DNA of 64,000 nt from Meandrina meandrites (GCA_963693305.1 OY855905.1:5177201-5241200); one strand, 5' to 3'; counted from the first letter of the stretch, positions 43,401 to 43,712 are shown. Translations and numbers: made by a program. The notes: generated by a model from the sequence alone, not told the origin.

Positions 43401-43712
43401 GAGGAAGGAAGGAAGGAAGGAAGGAAGGAAGGAAGGAAGGAAGGAAGGAAGGAAGGAAGGAAGGAAGGAAGGAAGGAAGGATTTCTTGTTTCATACGTTT
43501 GATTATTTCGTTTTAATTCGTTGCTCATTCAAGTGAGCGAGTGATTGGTAAACTGATTTTTGTTCATTTTTCTGCGTAAACCAGGGCCAAAGCAAGACGA
43601 AGGCCTTGCGAGTAGCGAAAGCCCGTCTGCCACAGATGAGGCATCGTCATGTCTTTCTAAAGCCCCGCTTGGACAAGAAAACTTTGATGATGAATATGAA
43701 ACAGCATTGTAA
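7353..43712 (+). CDS. LGR type C / relaxin-receptor-like GPCR gene, 3' part (exons listed separately)
   Basis: Spliced gene with eleven LRR exons of exactly 72 nt, all cut in phase 2, then a 1006-bp exon for the 7TM domain and six small exons for the cytoplasmic tail, ending in TAA at 43710-43712. LRRs joined to a rhodopsin-type 7TM are the plan of LGR receptors, and the 7TM resembles the type C group that includes vertebrate RXFP1/2. Such receptors sit in the plasma membrane, bind peptide ligands through the LRR ectodomain and signal through G proteins. Any LDLa, LRRNT or signal-peptide exons would be upstream of the window. A 21.8-kb intron between LRR exons 10 and 11 contains a complete Polinton. 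Ligand and exact orthology cannot be decided here. Confidence 0.85.
7595..7666 (+). CDS. Receptor gene 1, LRR exon 2 (72 nt)
   Basis: Acceptor ..ATCTGTAG, donor GTAAGTGAG. Core LDQNTFQNFSESIF, then NTQLIWL. Same length and phase as its neighbours. Confidence 0.86.
7830..7962. repeat. (TGCGAC)n microsatellite
   Basis: About 20 almost perfect copies of a TGCGAC hexamer in the intron between LRR exons 2 and 3. Confidence 0.95.
8030..8290. repeat. (TGTGAC)n microsatellite with a TGCGAC patch
   Basis: About 40 copies of TGTGAC, with a short block of TGAGAC near 8150 and a return to TGCGAC near 8240-8262. It is the same hexamer as the array at 7830 with one C/T change. Confidence 0.95.
8441..8512 (+). 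CDS. Receptor gene 1, LRR exon 3 (72 nt)
   Basis: Acceptor ..TATTTGTAG, donor GTAAGTACG. Core NHNQLKYLPQNIFKKNT, phase 2 at both ends. Confidence 0.88.
8513..10406. other. Intron with a SINE
   Basis: No exon recognised. Contains the tRNA-derived SINE at 9860-10163. Confidence 0.6.
9860..10163 (-). mobile_element. tRNA-derived SINE with 14-bp target duplication
   Basis: The minus strand starts with a tRNA-like head (GGGAGGCGCAGTGGCC..). It has an A-box-like TGGCCCAATGG (10136-10146) and a B box GGTTCGAGCC (around 10094-10105), the internal Pol III promoter of SINEs. A body containing TTCTTGGGCAAG follows. The 14-bp sequence TTTCTTTAAATTAG occurs on both sides (9846-9859 and 10164-10177), the mark of LINE-mediated insertion. 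Confidence 0.88.
10407..10478 (+). CDS. Receptor gene 1, LRR exon 4 (72 nt)
   Basis: Acceptor ..TTACGCAG, donor GTGAGTAAG. Core LHNNNLVELNGSVFHGL. From here the LRRs end in GL.xL instead of NTxL. Confidence 0.86.
10479..11507. other. Intron with a TAA-flanked MITE
   Basis: No exon seen. Contains the MITE at 10891-11081. Confidence 0.6.
10891..11081. mobile_element. Tourist/Harbinger-like MITE, copy 1
   Basis: Terminal inverted repeats GGGCGCGTTCGTTTGGGA with TAA on both sides (10888-10890 and 11082-11084). Such ends and a 3-bp TAA duplication are typical of PIF/Harbinger MITEs. The inside is rich in ATTCTGGAATA and CCGGAATA foldback segments. A second copy lies at 33654-33823. Confidence 0.85.
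11508..11579 (+). CDS. Receptor gene 1, LRR exon 5 (72 nt)
   Basis: Acceptor ..GAACGCAG, donor GTGAGTACT. Core LQDNNINKLLPNVLIDLISL, a diverged LRR, phase 2. Confidence 0.84.
11580..12745. other. Intron with a tRNA-like SINE
   Basis: No exon recognised. Contains the SINE-like copy at about 11672-11890. Confidence 0.55.
11672..11890 (+). mobile_element. tRNA-derived SINE, probably tRNA-Thr-like head
   Basis: A tRNA-like segment has GGTTAGAGCGCTGGA, an anticodon-like ACTTGTAATC and the B box GGTTCAAATCC (11723-11733). A non-tRNA body and a tail rich in CTTTGGTTATTTACAG follow. It is too poorly folded at the 5' end to be a functional tRNA gene. Borders are approximate. Confidence 0.6.
12746..12817 (+). 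CDS. Receptor gene 1, LRR exon 6 (72 nt)
   Basis: Acceptor ..TTTTCAG, donor GTAAGTAGG. Core SNNQLKILPPGLFSTLKTL. Confidence 0.9.
12818..13309. other. Intron, nothing recognised
   Basis: AT-rich sequence without an exon or named repeat. Confidence 0.6.
13310..13381 (+). CDS. Receptor gene 1, LRR exon 7 (72 nt)
   Basis: Acceptor ..AATGCTAG, donor GTAAGTGAG. Core LNNKIEDLPAEIFANLTAL. Confidence 0.9.
13382..14060. other. Intron; one doubtful LRR-like vestige
   Basis: A weak LRR-like reading starts after CAACAG at about 13920 but lacks the conserved pattern. I do not call it an exon. Confidence 0.5.
14061..14132 (+). CDS. Receptor gene 1, LRR exon 8 (72 nt)
   Basis: Acceptor ..TTGGTTAG, donor GTAAGCAAA. 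Core LDQNKLKKLHHKQFHGLVNL. Confidence 0.87.
14133..14733. other. Intron with tetranucleotide repeats
   Basis: No exon. A CTGT/CTGC-type microsatellite occupies about 14436-14632. Confidence 0.7.
14436..14632. repeat. (TCTG)/(CCTG)n microsatellite
   Basis: Imperfect TCTG and CCTG repeats, with a switch to the complementary motif (GCAGGCAGGCAGG) near 14579-14592 that creates a local inverted repeat. Confidence 0.9.
14734..14805 (+). CDS. Receptor gene 1, LRR exon 9 (72 nt)
   Basis: Acceptor ..TGTTTAAG, donor GTGAGTACA. Core LSDNKLQKLPRRIFKGLKSL. Confidence 0.89.
14972..15043 (+). CDS. Receptor gene 1, LRR exon 10 (72 nt)
   Basis: Acceptor ..TTGTCGCAG, donor GTGAGTATA. Core MFSNKLSSVSTQTFNDIPDL. 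Last LRR exon before the intron that holds the Polinton. Confidence 0.87.
15811..16141. repeat. Two tandem foldback units
   Basis: Unit 1 (15811-15948) has arms built from GTAATCACATGATTT and CTCGTACAATTTGGGATAAA, folding back on themselves. Unit 2 (about 16018-16141) repeats the core with CTCGTGCAATTTGGG and the same right arm. The flank containing GAGAAATTTTTGTATGTGTA is also duplicated, so the whole unit was duplicated in tandem. Confidence 0.8.
16168..16278. repeat. Foldback repeat with a 28-bp perfect palindrome at its centre
   Basis: The palindrome spans 16210-16237 (AGAAGTTTTAGAAA and its complement, no spacer). Outer arms GTAAAATTACGGATTAATAT and ATATTAATCCTGAATTTTAC pair imperfectly around it. 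Confidence 0.8.
17021..17026. repeat. Polinton target-site duplication, left copy (TCAGGT)
   Basis: The identical TCAGGT occurs at 33076-33081 at the other end of the element. A 6-bp duplication is the Polinton/Maverick hallmark. Confidence 0.88.
17027..17288 (+). repeat. Left terminal inverted repeat of the Polinton (262 bp)
   Basis: Identical by eye to the reverse complement of 32815-33076. It contains a TTTAAA box (17166-17171), a short hairpin (AATTCATCGA at 17097-17106 with TCGATGAATT at 17131-17140), and the start plus about 31 codons of the zinc-repeat gene. Confidence 0.94.
17166..17171 (+). promoter_or_regulatory. TTTAAA box in the left TIR
   Basis: Lies 24-29 nt before the ATG at 17195. 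Identical in sequence and spacing to the box before PolB, because both lie in the inverted repeats. Confidence 0.65.
17195..17902 (+). CDS. SAP-like N-terminus fused to eleven C-x-H-x(n)-C-x2-C zinc repeats
   Basis: A 235-aa protein. Residues 1 to about 31 (TVKELKALAKERGIKGYYKM region) are encoded in the terminal repeat and match the PolB N-terminus exactly. The motif looks like a SAP/Rho-N helix-extended-helix used for DNA binding. The rest is eleven tandem units of about 16-18 residues, each C-x-H-x6/7-C-x2-C (for example ICIHDRRQYMCKVC), commonly separated by GGSQ or similar. Units of this kind occur in large DNA viruses. The four metal ligands are kept in every unit, so each probably binds zinc. 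Function is unknown; a DNA- or RNA-binding role is an inference. The gene faces inward from the left end. Confidence 0.85.
   Translation: MEKQTVKELKALAKERGIKGYYKMRKAELIEATIKIYGEKKCTHGKIIEKDCIHCGFCIHDRRQYMCKVCNSDGICIHDQQQKTCKECRGICEHDKPKRYCRECRGDICRHGRVKFYCKDCGGSQICIHKKNKSFCKECGGSQICIHGRYKRHCKECKGGGICEHNRRKSGCKDCKGSEICKHNRKRYDCKECCGKGICPHGKQRAFCKDCGGSQICTHDRQKSKCKECNATHRM
17903..18205. terminator. Convergent intergenic region with nested inverted repeats
   Basis: Lies tail-to-tail between the zinc-repeat gene and the 545-aa gene. It holds a perfect 11-bp hairpin with a 3-nt loop (17954-17964 with 17968-17978) and a larger imperfect inverted repeat of 43-nt arms, 36 of 43 matching (17979-18021 with 18067-18109). 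CACGTG occurs at the outer ends. The position suggests bidirectional transcript ending or an RNA structure; an origin is also possible. Confidence 0.55.
18206..19843 (-). CDS. Conserved cnidarian-Polinton protein, 545 aa, C-terminal membrane anchor
   Basis: I take the ATG at 19843 (MSNQKDDDKK) as the start because a TTTAAA box lies 22-27 nt upstream; a longer frame would need a TTG start. A lysine/aspartate-rich N-terminus is followed by a large globular part with conserved-looking segments (LNFAVWCATTGCGVSLRLL, WFHVYFTIRRILFQMGGIQS, NQSIEALVYCVLGAQVNVRS). Then comes a proline/threonine-rich linker and a hydrophobic C-terminus (LAALTIIAGGLAWYMF). I recall similar proteins in cnidarian Polintons but no assigned function. 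Size and position make a virion component plausible. Last gene of the minus-strand cluster. Confidence 0.75.
   Translation of the reverse strand: MSNQKDDDKKDDDKPKSLWNRFLDRYPHADLSKFRRVFEKYDRENKEEHVKFVGRDGSEFDMFFKKRLQYSMYFSDELKKALGLPLDFPQELTLNPKPSLPIPAIDFDDNPPLKSIRLREQLKRLNIYPTPTDSFSVPVRDIFTNTVIKHTSSKETHEWLNGPNMKYWTQQLNFAVWCATTGCGVSLRLLLEEKMGGIDLTDHELKLPPQIRAVLWFHVYFTIRRILFQMGGIQSSVALPGDPTFNEKDNRYDIPSYERIRKEFNAPTNADFRFNYGTNHGLGKVYIWVTGHGPQSTYADYPGHFKFSDEGGEGTKGNLLQYIINEGSWNQYEYFLTRVSNGLTNAGQARLNQSIEALVYCVLGAQVNVRSGILGNTGSAQEARREFLVLFEDAIKQPDISKSVQRFQLAVQEAKVKLDLAVSPGTWLMPSRMVINTESTIGYNNRLKRVEPSMKLGVNTDVNSKSVPVGIKHNLGKSKVLLPHVVKQKVIKKETPKPVASDSAMTIAADTEPQPTPAKPDTTKHEINLAALTIIAGGLAWYMFR
19865..19870 (-). 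promoter_or_regulatory. TTTAAA box before the 545-aa gene
   Basis: 22-27 nt before the ATG at 19843, as in the other genes of the element. Confidence 0.6.
19940..20545 (-). CDS. 201-aa membrane-active-type protein
   Basis: The N-terminus is charged and helical (RLKQCSDWLSLLEKDLHDCE). A long glycine/alanine-rich hydrophobic stretch (about residues 60-105, LCGGGLGTGLTGIGIPVSVG..) follows, then a lysine-rich helical part and a proline run PPPTPIP near the end. This looks like a membrane-inserting or membrane-lytic virion protein, but no function is established. GTTAAA lies at 20567-20572. It directly follows the 305-aa gene with no spacer (20546), so the two may share a transcript. Confidence 0.75.
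   Translation of the reverse strand: MDNYNEIYPQLPTEGTGESFRLKQCSDWLSLLEKDLHDCEKVYKKYKRARSYLFNLSTGSGTLSVALCGGGLGTGLTGIGIPVSVGLGAVGAVCALTSVATASLAKIISKKVSKHEKTVSVCQAKINTVKDVVSKALTDNKISHEEFLLVKKECEKYYEMKRSIREKNEKQPPPTPIPQVDLKKMEENIRAEMLKKLARSE
20546..21463 (-). CDS. 305-aa acidic/coiled-coil protein with hydrophobic C-terminal half
   Basis: Residues 1-35 are strongly acidic (DDPGDDDDEGE). A predicted coiled coil covers about 145-195 (EKINELESSLKDAGPSQREN region). From about 215 on there are hydrophobic segments separated by the basic, glycine-rich GKGVGKGFKAIGKKLGEILP; the last segment is LLIVAVVVYFVEQ. The amphipathic plus transmembrane design recalls membrane-penetration proteins of non-enveloped viruses, but that is analogy only. 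TTTAAA lies 28-33 nt before the ATG, the longest spacing in the element. Confidence 0.75.
   Translation of the reverse strand: MEVDPTETDRDNPFEPDDPGDDDDEGEMIPMTSTSRRDRGGFDNPNYEETSFIDDDNTSLIQREENRDEAWERVKRKYPKVNPVKSSFTAALDKFDRVVVRLKRQGGKVYQLFKTDGEPNDKLPKTIKDSLGPTNEEVIETEYRERSRRTEKINELESSLKDAGPSQRENIIRDIEQQNEAIENIDRNVEAIEERMSLRDRVKAIFKKYGFTAFAVLSAVGAVIGVIVSNLKSGLSRLGKGVGKGFKAIGKKLGEILPGMIGAIASFIFKTAGEAIGFLAKNAWLLIVAVVVYFVEQVKNKSNRK
21544..21954 (-). CDS. 136-aa protein with hydrophobic ends
   Basis: A hydrophobic N-terminus (IALMIGGAVLNATAFVGGSY) and C-terminus (VGGGMLVLGYVASRLF) flank a charged, helical middle (KYQRDYAAYQEKRQRLLDWY) that ends in DYYRPSDDQ. I recall this arrangement in other cnidarian Polintons. 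Function unknown; a structural membrane-associated protein is likely. The upstream box reads ATTAAA (21976-21981). Confidence 0.72.
   Translation of the reverse strand: MATIALMIGGAVLNATAFVGGSYLAKYLSGSNTDTERIRHDKALEKYQRDYAAYQEKRQRLLDWYNQQEREEHQANLNLSNTDEAFKLYSQTHPDYSLQEPQLSDYYRPSDDQRVGEMVYVGGGMLVLGYVASRLF
21997..22212 (-). CDS. 71-aa membrane protein, paralogous to the N-terminus of the fibre-like gene
   Basis: Two hydrophobic segments (ASVLIGLSAGVGYIA and WVAVLSGSMYLKEYL). The protein aligns along almost its whole length with residues 1-66 of the 555-aa protein (MSKEKIFKTIYDASVLIGIS..), so one is a duplicate of the other. TTTAAA at 22234-22239, 22-27 nt before the ATG. Probably a membrane anchor or assembly partner; inference only. 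Confidence 0.75.
   Translation of the reverse strand: MSENKLVKTVTDASVLIGLSAGVGYIAKKAMKESFINDPSSSIVNYGKWVAVLSGSMYLKEYLEKQKILPS
22246..22467 (-). CDS. 73-aa single-pass membrane protein with a four-cysteine motif
   Basis: An N-terminal hydrophobic segment (VLIMTIIAFAIYLTF) is followed by CACGVKIPEGGGMCDCG, a compact cluster that could bind zinc or form disulfides, and a lysine/glutamate-rich tail. Box ATTAAA at 22488-22493. Function unknown. Confidence 0.68.
   Translation of the reverse strand: MWGKVLIMTIIAFAIYLTFRSPKEHCACGVKIPEGGGMCDCGEYNHRMIVRRERELKRIEEEKKKGNDYDTFL
22489..24156 (-). CDS. Fibre-like protein, 555 aa, with N-terminal membrane module
   Basis: Residues 1-66 carry two hydrophobic segments and match the 71-aa gene. 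A lysine-rich linker follows. Then comes GDKMTGDLDMSGNEIKNL (about 128-145), a motif I know from phage tail fibres, and a related AATKKYVDDSIK near 390. These motifs mark trimeric beta-structured fibre shafts. The C-terminal part has no recognisable fold but would be the place for a receptor-binding head. The likely role is a spike or fibre exposed on the particle. Two TTTAAA boxes (24177-24182 and 24185-24190) precede the ATG. Confidence 0.72.
   Translation of the reverse strand: MSKEKIFKTIYDASVLIGISSGFGYFVNMNDPSTSITDYLKWVIILSGSIYLKDYMQREEILKRIDSLNSKKDDNLNLKKDNKKNLDLKSKRIVNLANPVGYKDAVNKSYADGKVKTTLNSLVSKAGDKMTGDLDMSGNEIKNLKEASSSDATFAANVNYVNKTINERNAILQARWQDYVSGRLDYTVDREMENDFKYVLERDSGDEFIDELNIKGMGVITSKDFHPFNKRTAHFDLKFKKDFFKSSFAVNLRYATEQPRYTVVCEMFWDDSVTNLIESATLKASLNSFEVIYAQQSNVFENHVRTLVRTQRIFSWNPDKLIFDIVIKYRSGVAYPQKLPVYIVFYGSKGFFNNVPTSVWNSWRVFDQGNVSMQKNLILYQDPTVDKGAATKKYVDDSIKLQMRKKIFYKGYLKHDNDSFIRFFANGTSDHTKYVRQSDPSDFIVNEEDYEKILIKNPGVYSISLIDGLKTLDEEDDNGTVQFILNPAPFLSLSDNINITVPNSGKGWKTYNFISVLDIYENTKLSIQTSDARTIFDGLGEGYKKFGMILINKID
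24222..24617 (-). CDS. 131-aa protein, charged N-terminus and one transmembrane segment
   Basis: The first 70 residues are lysine/glutamate-rich and probably helical. SFTTAISLVGIGLTAINMFM is a likely membrane segment, followed by a short proline-rich tail (DPPPAIERPQQSKIPVP). TTTAAA at 24642-24647. No family recognised. Confidence 0.7.
   Translation of the reverse strand: MSEDVEQITKTPVESNDRTKEKDPKKVAAGKKLAEYNKRAKEALKEKMKREAEKATEPEERETGESQNSKTFTAEGWIPEISFTTAISLVGIGLTAINMFMSYRKDTKVDPPPAIERPQQSKIPVPKMGML
24683..25036 (-). CDS. Hypothetical protein, 117 aa
   Basis: Soluble, mixed alpha/beta-like composition (YVDYRVNISEEQRERFYSAI; AVTIRFRHEDLG) with an acidic, aromatic end (EDDYFYSPL). No family recognised. 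TTTAAA at 25058-25063 and tight packing support a real gene. Confidence 0.68.
   Translation of the reverse strand: MSNVNACYVVRKVKNSEKEKVLANSPSIVRYVDYRVNISEEQRERFYSAIDNSEAVTIRFRHEDLGRGDDLIAFTMQQFKRIASAFDKGRGVTIKMSKDQVQRHEIVDEDDYFYSPL
25093..25479 (-). CDS. PD-(D/E)XK / VSR-like endonuclease, 128 aa
   Basis: The core reads ELDGYNPDVLTPKGKGLAFE (around residues 40-59) followed by YDGAQH, then CRDEGVLLIRIPHY. An acidic residue in L-D-G-Y followed by E-Y-D-G-x-Q-H is the pattern of small restriction-endonuclease-fold proteins seen in nucleocytoplasmic large DNA viruses. D42, E59 and Q64/H65 are the candidate active-site residues. The role could be DNA repair, resolution of replication intermediates, or homing. 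It is not one of the usual Polinton core genes. TTTAAA at 25503-25508. Confidence 0.72.
   Translation of the reverse strand: MSFGVYEEKCRKIFQELFKKEFKKVRPDWLKNLWTYQNLELDGYNPDVLTPKGKGLAFEYDGAQHSRFTPLFHSCAEDFEYQVMKDSLKDEMCRDEGVLLIRIPHYIPYWELKPFIIGRLVIEGVKLN
25548..26054 (-). CDS. Hypothetical protein, 168 aa
   Basis: An acidic N-terminus (IEEIPEVKEEIKTLDEDD) is followed by a helical body (LSPKQVEKYFNRYKTVMGKR) and two moderately hydrophobic stretches (LVESAISAASVLISYVIP and LLVLKGGRLVALASGLFKVV). It ends in a very acidic tail (ENEENEEDS). No family recognised. TTTAAA at 26074-26079. Adjacent to the ATPase, so a packaging or assembly role is conceivable but not shown. Confidence 0.68.
   Translation of the reverse strand: MMANVEDYIEEIPEVKEEIKTLDEDDLENHRESLAILASLGTTEEYLGKAMSLGDIKKLSPKQVEKYFNRYKTVMGKRVSTGLVESAISAASVLISYVIPVDDVESLNEDLKNDDLVKRELSNFAGLLVLKGGRLVALASGLFKVVKHVKLRPSEENSKENEENEEDS
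26122..26742 (-). CDS. DNA-packaging ATPase, FtsK/HerA (A32-like)
   Basis: A 206-aa P-loop ATPase. Walker A is GPTNCGKT (residues 16-23), Walker B is LLILDD (about 94-99), and an arginine/glutamine-rich motif follows (VWVLTQQLTSI). Small size and this motif pattern fit the viral packaging ATPases related to poxvirus A32 and found in all Polinton lineages. The predicted job is pumping the genome into capsids. It is next to the putative capsid gene, the usual arrangement. Its promoter box is a true TATAAA (26764-26769), unlike the TTTAAA of most other genes, and a hairpin lies immediately upstream of it. Confidence 0.9.
   Translation of the reverse strand: MKELRDKIPFHMIITGPTNCGKTKYLIEQLRGPFRKVFEYIVLICPTYAKNRTYHGFAQNDKRFYVLSPDASNSEEIDSLLTDVSLIFSGTNTLLILDDCAVSKDLKQRSNKFIDLAFSGRHDGLSVWVLTQQLTSIAKPFRENVACVVTFHNPSQVGMKTLFEDYGGDLDTVTKRLFNRVLKTERYARLCLCLRYPFECYLEIPS
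26743..26849. promoter_or_regulatory. Intergenic hairpin and TATA box between capsid and ATPase genes
   Basis: A perfect 12-bp stem with an 8-nt loop (26771-26782 with 26791-26802) sits directly behind the TATAAA (26764-26769) that precedes the ATPase. It could end capsid transcripts, regulate the ATPase promoter, or both. Confidence 0.55.
26850..28094 (-). CDS. Putative major capsid protein, 414 aa
   Basis: Lies between the ATPase and integrase genes and encodes a beta-rich, glycine-containing protein (IVPGSVKLIFDLIVSGHANN; VKKLKVLFGGETLQD; GDKFGLWIDLRTF; GGSGNITCHMFLVADAVMEI). I recall similar proteins encoded in cnidarian genomes near Polinton ATPases. A double jelly-roll fold is expected if it is the capsid protein but cannot be shown here. 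At 414 residues it is shorter than the roughly 600-residue capsid proteins of many Polintons. TTTAAA at 28117-28122 precedes it and overlaps the start of the divergent integrase. Confidence 0.65.
   Translation of the reverse strand: MSSYSVPEKIKPNRVPREPLGLKAESSLNRITFDRSSHNPGNTIRVVIPKLSDDVVIVPGSVKLIFDLIVSGHANNTVVNNIGRNLVKKLKVLFGGETLQDTNRYDLFQTYHDLFLETEDREDRLRQGISSVNMRKLRTEAGDKVESDAKEVALSKVHGKRYEIPIDHPVICDNGSLYPSALTHDLTFEITLPEVNDIVNHDKAEEKKTPPNYKLENIELEYHCIKSEDLALEAMATYQTGKGFYYENVHHLKNFTISKPNDSIINEKVDTSRRSMTGILLLFEESYDTKRDSEKFVNPDIRSVSININGMPNQLYSKGMIHSDFWEAIKRRMGGSGSVKEKDFYAGDKFGLWIDLRTFFDNSIHGGGLRNTKDGVKLEIKRKTGGSGNITCHMFLVADAVMEIMSKDLKSIVY
28095..28122. promoter_or_regulatory. 27-bp divergent promoter between capsid and integrase genes
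   Basis: Only 27 bp separate the two start codons. TTTAAA at 28117-28122 serves the minus-strand gene and touches the integrase ATG. TTTAAA at 28095-28100 is 22-27 nt before the integrase ATG and starts right beside the capsid ATG. Confidence 0.7.
28122..29105 (+). CDS. Retroviral-type DDE integrase
   Basis: A 327-aa integrase. The catalytic triad is D77 (HQADLLF), D139 (MVDPGKEFMG) and E174 (AFVERANRTL), spaced D-x34-E, typical of the rve superfamily. The C-terminal part (DPIWSITVYNINRVVI..) may be a chromodomain-like or SH3-like fold. It joins element ends to host DNA and creates the 6-bp target duplication. It is one of only two plus-strand genes, divergent from the capsid gene. Its 3' end overlaps the 3' end of PolB by 40 nt, tail-to-tail. 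Confidence 0.93.
   Translation: MSNVKNNLMRKIYYSPEGYWKGYSAVSKLASAANVVEKEARDWLERQALWQIYLPPPKYLPRPHWSVSRPNEIHQADLLFLPHDKVGRKTYRYALVVIDVATRYKDSEALTSKESQEVSKAFEKIYKRELKWPKRIMVDPGKEFMGYVTKLMSSHNVKIQRSEAGNHRAQAFVERANRTLGERLFSHQYAQEMVSEGRSRVWVKRLPAVMKALNSQVIRITGKEPDKSLGLKEVEIDTVNYKRPVGLKEKRLPSGVQVRYLLSPGEDEGGERRRATDPIWSITVYNINRVVISPDQPVLYYLLDGPKRSFVREELQVVPFGTELPPL
29066..32908 (-). CDS. polB: Protein-primed family B DNA polymerase, 1280 aa
   Basis: Residues 1-35 form the SAP-like module encoded in the right inverted repeat. A Cys/His zinc finger follows (CYRCLNSF, near 404). Then come exonuclease motif I (YADFECF, near 469), an inserted zinc/HNH-like region (CHICEEEI..DHCHLTGKFRGAAHNKCN, 570-595), exonuclease motif II (HNLYGYDSHLF) and III (YLKSDVLLLSDVIENF). 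Polymerase motifs are A (YLDANNLYGWAM, near 881), B (MNNSVFGKTM, near 1019) and C (FTDTDSLAYE, near 1115). All catalytic acidic residues are present. This is the Polinton replicase, expected to start synthesis from a terminal protein. TTTAAA at 32932-32937. No stops or shifts are seen. Confidence 0.95.
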   Translation of the reverse strand: MEKQTVKELKALAKERGIKGYYKMRKAELIEVLEEESEIFYSANDQSIPEVDIPIPAPSRVTQIRNLASNVAAPVKSAINRFTGWLLNYIPEPIKSAVKERVENLKERVNSIFRRREEVGQPIEDVNLPEEDNLTPKEYKTAIKGYFKTFRVNGVDGMDEKTFMNNVKPRVINLIKSKGSIKVKLILTVRFTKENPATGKIDINVYSFASKMEIVTESTDISVIYDQMTDKIFELIQNFNNRGSGWQFDRVEHLDININPYNPLSASSYIELPGNLADKKAIINVKNENDNECFKWAVTSAVFPAKEHGERISKQMKKDSEKFDWTGIEFPVSLKQIDNFENLNNYAINVFGYEKVVYPLRISKKNEQVINLLLIANEETNHFCWIKNMSRLIYGDVSKHHGKRYFCYRCLNSFRSEKSLEKHKEYCQNNEAVKIEMPMFKDDEGKFLGPEYIFFKNHYKKQRVPFVVYADFECFTEKIDTCQPDDGKSFTNQYQKHSPSGFSYLIKCFDDNLFSPKLVKYTAKSPDDDISQLFIESLEKDIKEIYNKFKKPKKMVMTREDRMTYKKATHCHICEEEIKDEETEKVRDHCHLTGKFRGAAHNKCNLKYRLPKFYPVIFHNLYGYDSHLFIKNLGKSEGKIDCIPNNEEKYISFTKEILVDKFIDEEGEEKEVKRKIRFIDSFKFMAASLENLVKNLPKDSFKNITEFYEGNELKLLLRKGVFPYDWFDSFDRLSSTSLPPKESFHSILNDSGISEEDYQHAQNVWKTFNMKTMRDYHDLYLKSDVLLLSDVIENFRDVCLDNYHLDPAFYYTAPGLAWDACLKITKIKLELLHDYEMLMMVEKGIRGGVSMISTRYGKANNPYMKDYDPDQPTKYISYLDANNLYGWAMSKPLPTKDFKWMKKEELKNWKSMPCILEVDLTYPEKLHDLHNDYPLAPERLTVNKVEKLIPNLNDKTKYVIHHETLKLYLSLGLKLTKIHRGIKFEESAWLKPYIDLNTNLRAKATNDFEKDFFKLMNNSVFGKTMENIRNRVDIRLVTRESQAKKLTCKPNYQHHTIFCENLTAVHMKKVSLKFNKPVYLGMSILDLSKTLMYDFHYNYIKPKYGDSAKLLFTDTDSLAYEIQTEDFYRDISSDVKSKFDTSNYPKDHPSGILTGVNKKVIGMFKDEASGKQIAEFVGLRAKLYSYRVEESYEEKKCKGVKKAVIKKTITFNDYKDCLFDNKPAMRKMNVIRSHLHTMYTETVNKIALSPFDDKRLIQKDKIHTFAYGYKGGSSVPNGTT
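32815..33076 (-). repeat. Right terminal inverted repeat of the Polinton (262 bp)
   Basis: Reverse complement of 17027-17288. It contains the PolB start and its TTTAAA box (32932-32937). The last base is ambiguous because it also belongs to the 6-bp target duplication. Confidence 0.94.
33076..33081. repeat. Polinton target-site duplication, right copy (TCAGGT)
   Basis: Matches 17021-17026 exactly. Confidence 0.88.
33082..36890. other. 3' part of the giant intron
   Basis: No exon seen. Contains the MITE at 33654-33823 and a G-run at about 35208-35227. Open frames at 34066-34518, 34773-35057 and 35914-36241 have no similarity I recognise and no splice context. Confidence 0.55.
33654..33823. 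mobile_element. Tourist/Harbinger-like MITE, copy 2
   Basis: Same ends as the copy at 10891 with TAA on both sides (33651-33653 and 33824-33826). It is shorter by about 20 bp. The 8-10 bp before the element (TAGCTCTC) are also alike in the two copies. Confidence 0.83.
36891..36962 (+). CDS. Receptor gene 1, LRR exon 11 (72 nt)
   Basis: Acceptor ..TAATTTGCAG, donor GTAAGATAA. Core MHYNEMYELPKGFFKEL. First exon after the Polinton-bearing intron, with length and phase unchanged. Confidence 0.87.
36963..37561. other. Intron before the 7TM exon
   Basis: No exon or named repeat recognised. Confidence 0.6.
37562..38567 (+). CDS. Receptor gene 1, 7TM exon (LGR type C / RXFP-like)
   Basis: Acceptor ..GCATTCCAG, donor GTATGAG. 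It begins with the end of an LRR (TLDTNLMCC) and a cysteine-rich hinge (CCHMHKEDADC), then seven hydrophobic segments. Visible GPCR marks are a DRY-equivalent SADRLKNIVFP after TM3, cysteines at the top of TM3 (GMLCQIIG) and in loop 2 (VVCLPLQL), CWMPV in TM6 and NSALNPILYT in TM7. One exon for all seven helices is common in this family. The frame is intact and ends exactly on a codon (phase 0). G-protein coupling is expected; the ligand is unknown. Confidence 0.92.
38907..38991 (+). CDS. Receptor gene 1, juxtamembrane tail exon (85 nt)
   Basis: Acceptor ..TTTCACACAG, donor GTTAAGTG. Encodes RGILRDKIAVLWGYLKSIFF and then CC, which looks like helix 8 with palmitoylation-type cysteines. Changes the intron phase from 0 to 1. 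Confidence 0.85.
38992..40220. other. Intron with a hAT-like MITE
   Basis: No exon. Contains the element at 39518-39927. Confidence 0.65.
39518..39927. mobile_element. MITE with CCGGGGGGGTAC ends and 8-bp target duplication
   Basis: TATACCGT flanks both sides (39510-39517 and 39928-39935). Inverted ends are G/C runs followed by GTAC, and the inside repeats TACCCTATTTAAGGA-like phrases in both orientations. An 8-bp duplication fits hAT-type elements. Confidence 0.85.
40221..40298 (+). CDS. Receptor gene 1, tail exon (78 nt)
   Basis: Acceptor ..TTTGTTGCAG. Encodes a polar, glutamate/glutamine-rich stretch (SGEGQQNQQGIEDNAQRDAE). The donor GTCCTTTC is weak, but the phase-1 ends match the neighbouring exons. 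Confidence 0.7.
40299..42431. other. Intron, partly repetitive
   Basis: No exon found. Related segments with GATCTGTACAG and AAATGATCCC occur near 40690-40820 and, inverted, near 42075-42150, so a dispersed repeat family is present here. Confidence 0.45.
42432..42476 (+). CDS. Receptor gene 1, tail exon (45 nt)
   Basis: Acceptor ..TTTTATGCAG, donor GTAATGAG. Encodes QEGKETRIEMSVMP, phase 1 at both ends. Confidence 0.78.
42639..42692 (+). CDS. Receptor gene 1, tail exon (54 nt)
   Basis: Acceptor ..CTTATCAG, donor GTAAGTGG. Encodes GLRKRTSIRRALAAVPS with a basic RxxS-type site, phase 1 at both ends. Confidence 0.82.
43032..43091 (+). CDS. Receptor gene 1, tail exon (60 nt)
   Basis: Acceptor ..TTAATTAACAG, donor GTAAGTGA. 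Encodes ERRESSEERIVQPVLSTEE, phase 1 at both ends. Confidence 0.8.
43209..43481. repeat. (GGAA)n-(GGGA)n-(GGAA)n microsatellite
   Basis: Pure purine tract of about 270 bp with a central GGGA block (43340-43402). The open frames over it (KEGRKEGR.., LPSFLPSF..) are artefacts of the repeat. Confidence 0.97.
43585..43712 (+). CDS. Receptor gene 1, last coding exon
   Basis: Acceptor ..CGTAAACCAG. Encodes a serine/acidic-rich end (ASSESPSATDEASSCLSKAP, later FDDEYETAL) and stops at TAA 43710-43712. The serine clusters fit receptor-kinase phosphorylation sites, and the last residues resemble a PDZ ligand (E-T-A-L). Both functional points are inferences. Confidence 0.85.
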